Shown: positions 59,459 through 64,000 of the stretch, one piece after another | How the letters are laid out: each line of letters opens with the position of its first letter | Position numbering within the stretch: position 1 is the stretch's first letter | Assembly: GCA_963835685.1 (NCBI GenBank) | Contig: CAWIGI010000009.1 | Location: 183,908-247,907, forward strand | DNA: 64,000 bases | Direction of reading: 5' to 3' | Origin: DATAGF01 sp963835685 | GTDB taxonomy: Bacteria > Actinomycetota > Thermoleophilia > Miltoncostaeales > Miltoncostaeaceae | Notes under the pieces: generated by a model | Database searches by the model: none | Seen by the model: only the letters and a program-made list of their open reading frames with translations | Told to the model about the DNA's origin: nothing | Position numbers and translations under genes: made by a program

Positions 59459-59773
59459 GTGGACGAGATCGAGGTGGACGACCGGCCCGAGGAGGAGCGC
59501 TACGAGGCCACGATCGGCGGACGGCTCGCCGGGATCGCGGCCTACCGGAACCGCCCGGGGGCCCGCGTCTTCACCCACACCGAGGTGCTCCCGGAGTGGG
59601 AGGGGCGGGGAGTGGGGGGCCGGCTCGCGCAGGCCGCGCTCGACGACGTCCGCGCCAGGGGCCTCCAGGCCGTGCCGCGGTGCCCCTTCATCGCCGCCTG
59701 GATCCGCCGCCACCCGGAGTACGAGGATCTCGTCCGCCCGGCCGAGCGGCGCCTGCTCGATCCACGAAGGTAG
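59459..59773 (+). CDS. Small GNAT-type N-acetyltransferase
   Basis: The 104-residue protein (from GTG 59459) matches the compact YjdJ-type GNAT fold: YEATIGGRLAGIAAYR, the THTEVLPEWEGRGVGGRLAQAAL acetyl-CoA pyrophosphate-binding motif A (EGRGVGG), and CPFIAAWIRRHPEYEDLV. Members transfer acetyl groups from acetyl-CoA to unknown amines or protein N-termini. It is monocistronic and convergent with the superoxide dismutase gene, 47 bases apart. An ATG 9 bases earlier is the alternative start. Confidence 0.82.
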   Translation: MDEIEVDDRPEEERYEATIGGRLAGIAAYRNRPGARVFTHTEVLPEWEGRGVGGRLAQAALDDVRARGLQAVPRCPFIAAWIRRHPEYEDLVRPAERRLLDPRR

Positions 59774-59820
59774 CCGGCCCGCCCGGCTCGCTCAGATCGC
59801 CCCTGGGGCCGACGTCGCGC

Positions 59821-60438
<618 letters not shown>

Positions 60439-60573
60439 GGCGTGCTCCTTTCGTGGGGCCCGGCCCGCGGGCGATCACTGCCGCGGGCCGCTGTCGGACT
60501 AGCGTACGGCCTCCCGGGGACATCGGTCGCGGAAGCGCCGCGAGGGCGGCGTCCACCCGGGCCGGCTCGGCGC

Positions 60574-60586
60574 TAGGGTGCGCGCG
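60574..60586 (+). promoter_or_regulatory. Leaderless-type promoter of the SDR gene
   Basis: TAGGGT at 60574-60579 ends 7 bases before the ATG at 60587. Confidence 0.45.
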
Positions 60587-61504
60587 ATGCCGGGCCCCCT
60601 CACCGGGAAGGTGGCGCTCGTCGCGGGCGCGACCCGCGGCGCCGGGCGTGGCACGGCGGTGGCGCTGGGGGAGGCGGGCGCGACCGTCTACTGCAGCGGT
60701 CGCACGACCAGGACGCGGCGATCGGAGTACGACCGGCCGGAGACGATCGAGGAGACCGCCGAGCTCATCGATGCCGCCGGCGGCGAGGGGATCGCAGTCG
60801 AGACCGACCACCTGCAGCCGGCGCAGGTCGAGGTGCTCGTCGGGCGCATCGAGGCCGAGCGGGGCCGCCTGGACGTGCTGGTCAACGACATCTGGGGCGG
60901 CGAGCTGCTGGCCCAGTGGGACACGCCCGTGTGGGAGCACGACCTCGATGGCGGCCTGCGGATGCTGCGCCTGGCGATCGACACGCACCTGATCACCAGC
61001 CACTTCGCGCTCGCGCTGCTCGTCCGCCGGCCCGGTGGCCTGCTCGTCGAGATGACCGACGGCACGCTCGAGTACAACGCGGGGCGCTACCGGCTCTCGG
61101 CCTTCTACGACCTGGCCAAGACGGCGGTCATCCGGCTCGCGTTTACGCAGGGCCACGAGCTCGCGCCGCACGGCTGCACCGCCGTCGCGCTGACGCCGGG
61201 CTGGATGCGCTCGGAGATGATGCTCGACATCTACGGCGTCACCGAGGCCAACTGGCGTGACGCGGCGGCCAAGAACCCGCACTTCGCCGCGATCTCCGAG
61301 ACCCCGCGCTTCGTCGGCCGAGCGGTCGCCGCGCTCGCCGCCGACCCCGACGTCCATCGTCGCAACGGCGGCTCGTTCTCCTCCGGCGGCCTCGCGCGCG
61401 AGTACGGCTTCACCGATCTCGACGGCTCCCAGCCCGACGCCTGGCGCTACATGGTGGAAGTCCAGGACCCGGGCCGCCCGGCGGACCCCACCGGATATCG
61501 CTGA
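60587..61504 (+). CDS. Short-chain dehydrogenase/reductase with long substrate loop
   Basis: The 305-residue protein has VALVAGATRGAGRGTAVALG (NADP motif), DVLVNDIWGG in place of the usual NNAG, EMTDGTLEYNAGRYRLSAFYDLAKTAVIR with the Tyr-X3-Lys equivalents (FYDLAK), and a long C-terminal region after PGWMRSEMM. The NDIWGG pattern is typical of a subgroup of atypical SDRs in actinobacteria. The substrate is unknown. ATG 60587 is preferred over GTG 60578 because of the TAGGGT hexamer. Confidence 0.85.
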   Translation: MPGPLTGKVALVAGATRGAGRGTAVALGEAGATVYCSGRTTRTRRSEYDRPETIEETAELIDAAGGEGIAVETDHLQPAQVEVLVGRIEAERGRLDVLVNDIWGGELLAQWDTPVWEHDLDGGLRMLRLAIDTHLITSHFALALLVRRPGGLLVEMTDGTLEYNAGRYRLSAFYDLAKTAVIRLAFTQGHELAPHGCTAVALTPGWMRSEMMLDIYGVTEANWRDAAAKNPHFAAISETPRFVGRAVAALAADPDVHRRNGGSFSSGGLAREYGFTDLDGSQPDAWRYMVEVQDPGRPADPTGYR

Positions 61505-61542
61505 TCTCGGTAGGGTGGCGCTGGTCGTCAAGGGAGCTGGCC

Positions 61543-61887
61543 GTGATCGGTGCCATCCTGCTGGGGCTCTTCGTCGGGATCGTCGGCCGCATGCTGGTCC
61601 CGAGGGATGCGTTCCGCGGCTTCAGCGGCCCCGTGTCGTGGCTCATCTCCCTCGGCCTCGGCCTGCTGGGAGCGCTGGTGGGCTACGCGATCTTCACGCT
61701 CGCGCTCGGGATCGGCGACGACGACATCTTCGACTGGGGCGGCGTGGTCGGCGCGATCATCGGGGTCATCATCGTCATCCTGATCGCGGCCCCGATCCTC
61801 CGCCGCATCGGCAAGCGCAAGGCGGCGGCGGCGACGCCGCCCCCCGCACCGCCGGCCGCGCCCCCGCCGGCAACCCCGGGCGTCTAG
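61543..61887 (+). CDS. GlsB/YeaQ/YmgE-type small membrane protein
   Basis: The 114-residue protein has three hydrophobic segments (GAILLGLFVGIVGRMLVP, WLISLGLGLLGALVGYAIF, GGVVGAIIGVIIVILIAAP) and a GIVGR-M-L-PR motif close to transglycosylase-associated (GlsB/YmgE) stress proteins. A Pro/Ala tail closes it. Such proteins respond to envelope stress. GTG 61543 has AAGGGAG upstream; TAGGGT at 61511-61516 is a likely -10 element giving a leader of about 20 bases. Confidence 0.8.
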   Translation: MIGAILLGLFVGIVGRMLVPRDAFRGFSGPVSWLISLGLGLLGALVGYAIFTLALGIGDDDIFDWGGVVGAIIGVIIVILIAAPILRRIGKRKAAAATPPPAPPAAPPPATPGV

Positions 61888-62028
61888 CCGAGGCCACGGC
61901 CCTCGGCGACCTGGATTGGTGGGCGGCTGACGCGGGTATCAGCCCGGCTGCACGGGAGCAATGGCCGTGCGGGCGCGTGGACGGAGCCCCCAGAGCGCCG
62001 CGCGCCGGTGGGGGCGACGGGAGGCGAT

Positions 62029-62223
62029 GTGCGTATCTCCAAGGAAGTGCTCCTCGAGATGCTCCACGAACACGGGGAGGATGACTTGGCGGCCCGGGCC
62101 GACCGCGAGTTCCTCGAGGAGGTCAACACCGACCGCGACGCAGCGGCGCTCGCCAAGCTCGGCCTCGATCCGATGGATCTGCTTCAAAGGGTCGCCGACG
62201 AGGGCATCCCCGAGCTCTCGTAG
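62029..62223 (+). CDS. Small acidic hypothetical protein
   Basis: The 64-residue acidic protein reads VRISKEVLLEMLHEHGEDDLA and ends LGLDPMDLLQRVADEGIPEL; it is all-helical, with no membrane segment or Cys. GTG 62029 has GGGAGG 4 bases upstream; the open frame continues upstream without a better start. No family is recognised. It may be a small regulatory or toxin-binding peptide, but there is no partner gene evident. Confidence 0.5.
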   Translation: MRISKEVLLEMLHEHGEDDLAARADREFLEEVNTDRDAAALAKLGLDPMDLLQRVADEGIPELS

Positions 62224-62358
62224 GCTGCGCGGAGGCGCCGCGCTCCTCCAGCGAGCCCCAGCACCCCGTGCACCGTCGCCATCCTGGCCGGGGGAGTCGC
62301 TGAGGGTCGGCCGAGGCGCCCGGTCTGGCGGCCCTCGGCGGCCTGCTGGTGGGCGGGG

Positions 62359-62685
62359 GTGAGCACCCGGCCAGCGCCGCCGCGACTTCCGGCCGCGCCG
62401 TCCACGTCGGTCGCCGGGCTTGAGGACGTCAACATCCCCTACTGTGACGTCGCCGGCAAGCCGATCGACAGCGGTCCGCGTGCACGGTGCTTCGCCCAGT
62501 ACATGTTCATCCATTCGCTCCAGTTGACGGGGCTCAACGTCACCTTCATGGCGTCGCTGCTGGTGCTGTTCACCCTCCTCGTCGGGGTGGCGCTAGTGCT
62601 CGCCGGAGTCGGCTTCATCGTGATCGGCCTGGGGCTGCTGCCGCCCCGTCCGGCCGCGGGGGGCGCAGAGAAAAGCCCTGCGTGA
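62359..62685 (+). CDS. Possible small membrane protein
   Basis: The 108-residue frame starts with a Pro/Ala-rich N-terminus, has two Cys (YCDVAGK, RARCFAQYM), and ends with two hydrophobic segments (FMASLLVLFTLLVGVALVLAGVGFIVIGLGLL). The membrane part looks real. The start GTG at 62359 has no ribosome-binding site, and the first 40 residues could be untranslated. It stands between two other small genes of unknown function. Confidence 0.4.
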   Translation: MSTRPAPPRLPAAPSTSVAGLEDVNIPYCDVAGKPIDSGPRARCFAQYMFIHSLQLTGLNVTFMASLLVLFTLLVGVALVLAGVGFIVIGLGLLPPRPAAGGAEKSPA

Positions 62686-62895
62686 ACGGGGCCGTTCGGA
62701 GCGGGAGCGCGATGTCCTTGTGACCAGGCGGCTGCCGACTTTCACCAGCTGAGGCCCGCGAGCTGCGCCAGCTGCGCAGGGGCATGGGGTCGCCTCGGCA
62801 CTCGGCCCACCCCGGTCGCATCCTGAGCGTTCGCTCGCCGAGCAGGGACGACGAGGCTCGGTCGTCGTCCATCCGTTCACAACCGAGGAGGCACC

Positions 62896-63084
62896 GTGGA
62901 GCTGTTGGTCCTCTATCTGATCAGCTTCGTGGTCGCGGCGGCCTGCGCGTTCTGGTGCGCCAAGCTCGCGCTTGGCAAAGGCCGCAACGCCGCCGCCTGG
63001 GGTGTCCTCGGATTTCTCTTCTCGATCGTCGCGCTGATCGTGATCGCCCTGCTGCCCTCGACGGGCCGCGAGCCGATCGGGTAA
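62896..63084 (+). CDS. Small two-helix membrane protein
   Basis: The 62-residue protein has two hydrophobic helices (LLVLYLISFVVAAACAFWCAKLAL and AWGVLGFLFSIVALIVIALLP) joined by a basic GKGRNAAA loop. GAGGAGG 5 bases before the GTG supports translation. The layout resembles phospholipase-D-nuclease-N-terminal-like or SHOCT-associated small membrane proteins. A broken SHOCT fragment follows on the opposite strand. Confidence 0.65.
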   Translation: MELLVLYLISFVVAAACAFWCAKLALGKGRNAAAWGVLGFLFSIVALIVIALLPSTGREPIG

Positions 63085-63106
63085 CCGGGGGTCCGCTCCC
63101 CCGCGG

Positions 63107-63180
63107 TCAGATGCCGAGCACGCGACGCTTCTTGGCCTTGACTCCTCCTCGGTGATGACGCCCGCGTCCCTCAGCCTGGA
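63107..63180 (-). pseudogene. Broken SHOCT-domain C-terminus
   Basis: Read on the minus strand with one base restored, the stretch encodes LRDAGVITEEEFKAKKRRVLGI and a stop, the classic C-terminal SHOCT motif. A T is missing after GAGGAGGAG, and everything upstream of LRDAG has been lost, replaced by unrelated sequence and a tRNA-like fragment. It is a gene remnant at the edge of a probable insertion scar. Confidence 0.65.
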
Positions 63181-63230
63181 CCGACCCCGCCGGGGGCCAA
63201 AGTGACCGCTGAGCGTGGGATTCGATCAAC

Positions 63231-63265
63231 ACGCGCGGCAGGATTCGAACCTGCGACCTCTGGCT
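63231..63265 (-). other. tRNA 3'-end fragment (T arm and acceptor strand), possible att site
   Basis: On the minus strand GCAGG-TTCGAAT-CCTGC (63254-63238) is a perfect T arm with the GTTCGAATC loop consensus, followed by a 7-base CGCGCGT acceptor-type strand. No matching 5' acceptor strand or D arm is found within 80 bases upstream, so this is not a complete tRNA. 3' halves of tRNA genes are typical integrase attachment sites. The rest of the 430-base gene-free stretch 63085-63515 holds the SHOCT remnant and no other recognisable feature. Confidence 0.6.
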
Positions 63266-63360
63266 CCTGAGGGCATCCAGCGGACCGGGCTGGTCGGTCC
63301 TGATCGGCTGTTCCGCCGCAAATCGGCGCATTCCGCCCACGGCTCTGACCGGCCAGAAAC

Positions 63361-63375
63361 GACCAAGTGAGGGAC
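63361..63375 (+). repeat. 15-bp direct repeat, left copy
   Basis: GACCAAGTGAGGGAC matches GACTAAGTGAGGGAC at 63912-63926 with one mismatch, 551 bases apart, flanking the cupin gene. Confidence 0.55.
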
Positions 63376-63503
63376 CGACAAGGGACCAGCACGGGACGGC
63401 AGGCTACGGGGGTGATTTCCCTGCGCCCAGCCGCTCTACCTAGGGAGGGCCAGCAGCGCCGGGCGAAGTTATGTAGCGCGATGGCACGTCCTGCGCGGTG
63501 CCA

Positions 63504-63515
63504 TAGGCTTGCGCC
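63504..63515 (+). promoter_or_regulatory. Leaderless-type promoter of the cupin gene
   Basis: TAGGCT at 63504-63509 ends 6 bases before GTG 63516. Confidence 0.5.
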
Positions 63516-63917
63516 GTGCCGTTCACGCTCAGGAACATCAAGAAGGATCTGGAGGACCTCGGCTCGAGGTTCGACGGCGCGCCGGACCTGGAGTTCCGCT
63601 CGGCGACCGGGGCGCTCGAGCTCGAGGAATCCGGCCTGAGCTACCAGCGCGTCCCGCCTGGCTATCGCTTTCCGTACGGCCACACGCACAAGAAGCAAGA
63701 GGAGGTGTACGTGGTCCTGCGCGGGAGCGGGCGGATGAAGGTCAACGACGAGATCGTCGAGCTCAGGGAATGGGACGCGGTGCGCGTCCCGCCCGGTACG
63801 TGGCGAGGCTACGAGGCCGGGCCGGAGGGCCTCGAGATCCTCGTCATCGGCGCGCCCCATCTCGGCGAGGCTCCGCGCGAAGACGTCGATGGCCAGCGCG
63901 ACTGGTGGGCTGACTAA
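63516..63917 (+). CDS. Cupin-domain protein
   Basis: The 133-residue protein carries cupin motif 1 (GYRFPYGHTHKKQEEVYVVLRGSG, with His, His and Glu ligand positions) and motif 2 (WDAVRVPPGTWRGYEAG, where the usual His is replaced by Trp/Arg neighbours). A single metal could still be bound by the motif-1 residues. It is a small beta-barrel protein, probably cytosolic. The GTG start is supported by a leaderless-type hexamer. It lies between two copies of a 15-bp direct repeat, so it may have moved with a mobile element. Confidence 0.85.
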   Translation: MPFTLRNIKKDLEDLGSRFDGAPDLEFRSATGALELEESGLSYQRVPPGYRFPYGHTHKKQEEVYVVLRGSGRMKVNDEIVELREWDAVRVPPGTWRGYEAGPEGLEILVIGAPHLGEAPREDVDGQRDWWAD

Positions 63918-63926
63918 GTGAGGGAC
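63912..63926 (+). repeat. 15-bp direct repeat, right copy
   Basis: GACTAAGTGAGGGAC; pairs with the copy at 63361-63375. The copy overlaps the last codons of the cupin gene. Confidence 0.55.
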
Positions 63927-63969
63927 GAGACCGGGATGGGGACCGGGTGACGCAGCCTCAGGAAGGCAA

Positions 63970-63993
63970 GAACCCGCTCCGGGAGCGGGGTTC
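63970..63993 (+). terminator. Hairpin at the window end
   Basis: GAACCCGCTCC pairs with GGAGCGGGGTTC with a single bulged G and almost no loop. No T tract. It may terminate the cupin transcript or belong to the next, unseen element. Confidence 0.45.
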
Positions 63994-64000
63994 TCGGTAG

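Noticed and set aside
62686..62895. Possible small genes on either strand between two membrane-protein genes
   Set aside because: Frames here have no ribosome-binding site, promoter hexamer, hydrophobic segment or motif; I see nothing supportable in this stretch.
63181..63320. Complete tRNA gene on the minus strand
   Set aside because: T arm and 3' acceptor-like strand are present, but no D arm or pairing 5' acceptor strand within 80 bases, and the anticodon-arm region does not fold.

Overview
The window is about 64 kb of very GC-rich DNA with GTG starts, 4-bp ATGA/GTGA gene overlaps and an actinobacterial gene repertoire. A collagen-like protein with the motif NVIAYLALFVALTGGAYAA at its N-terminus, the fused secDF, and the rel/recJ neighbourhood point to a deep-branching actinobacterium, most likely Thermoleophilia (Solirubrobacterales/Gaiellales type). 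This placement is inferred from protein style, not from a marker RNA. At least seven genes, including rel, recJ and kdpB, carry single-base frameshifts. Nearly all are one-base insertions, so sequence or assembly errors are likelier than real pseudogenes.

Layout. 0-4.5 kb: a truncated decarboxylase-like gene, a CBS protein, and a leftward operon of PAP2 enzyme, GT4 glycosyltransferase, HAD-IIA phosphatase and lipoprotein. 4.6-17.8 kb: yajC-secDF, a phasin-like protein, a UbiB-type kinase, recJ, a collagen-like protein, a DUF3237 protein, rel and a LytR_C protein. 17.9-25.3 kb: a zinc-ribbon protein, hydantoinase/oxoprolinase A and B subunits, a secreted protein, dodecin, and an SDR/SPOR/zinc-ribbon operon. 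25.3-30.8 kb: a secreted beta-helix protein, then a sigma70-type promoter, SAM-I riboswitch and terminator driving a threonine-synthase-like enzyme, a ubiquitin-like Gly-Gly sulfur-carrier protein and an epimerase. 30.8-40 kb: a BTAD regulator divergent from two tandem LuxR-type ATPase regulators. 40-43.1 kb: a palindrome-controlled small protein with an aldehyde dehydrogenase, then a methyltransferase.

43.2-53.5 kb is an unusual Kdp potassium locus. A KdpD-type kinase half and kdpE are followed by four CTTGA direct repeats, a leaderless promoter, a 28-residue membrane peptide, kdpF-A-C-B, a 52-residue membrane peptide, a second kdpA with altered pore-loop residues, the KdpD N-terminal sensor half as its own gene, and a universal stress protein. 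53.5-64 kb: an MFS exporter, geranylgeranyl-reductase-type and ferredoxin-reductase-type flavoproteins, a metzincin-type protease, GNAT, superoxide dismutase, an SDR, small membrane proteins and a cupin. Near the end are a broken SHOCT gene, a tRNA 3'-end fragment and a 15-bp direct repeat that look like the scar of an integrated element.

A window-wide theme is a TAnnnT hexamer ending 6-8 bases before the start codon of many genes that lack a Shine-Dalgarno sequence, which indicates widespread leaderless transcripts. No complete rRNA, tRNA or CRISPR array was found.
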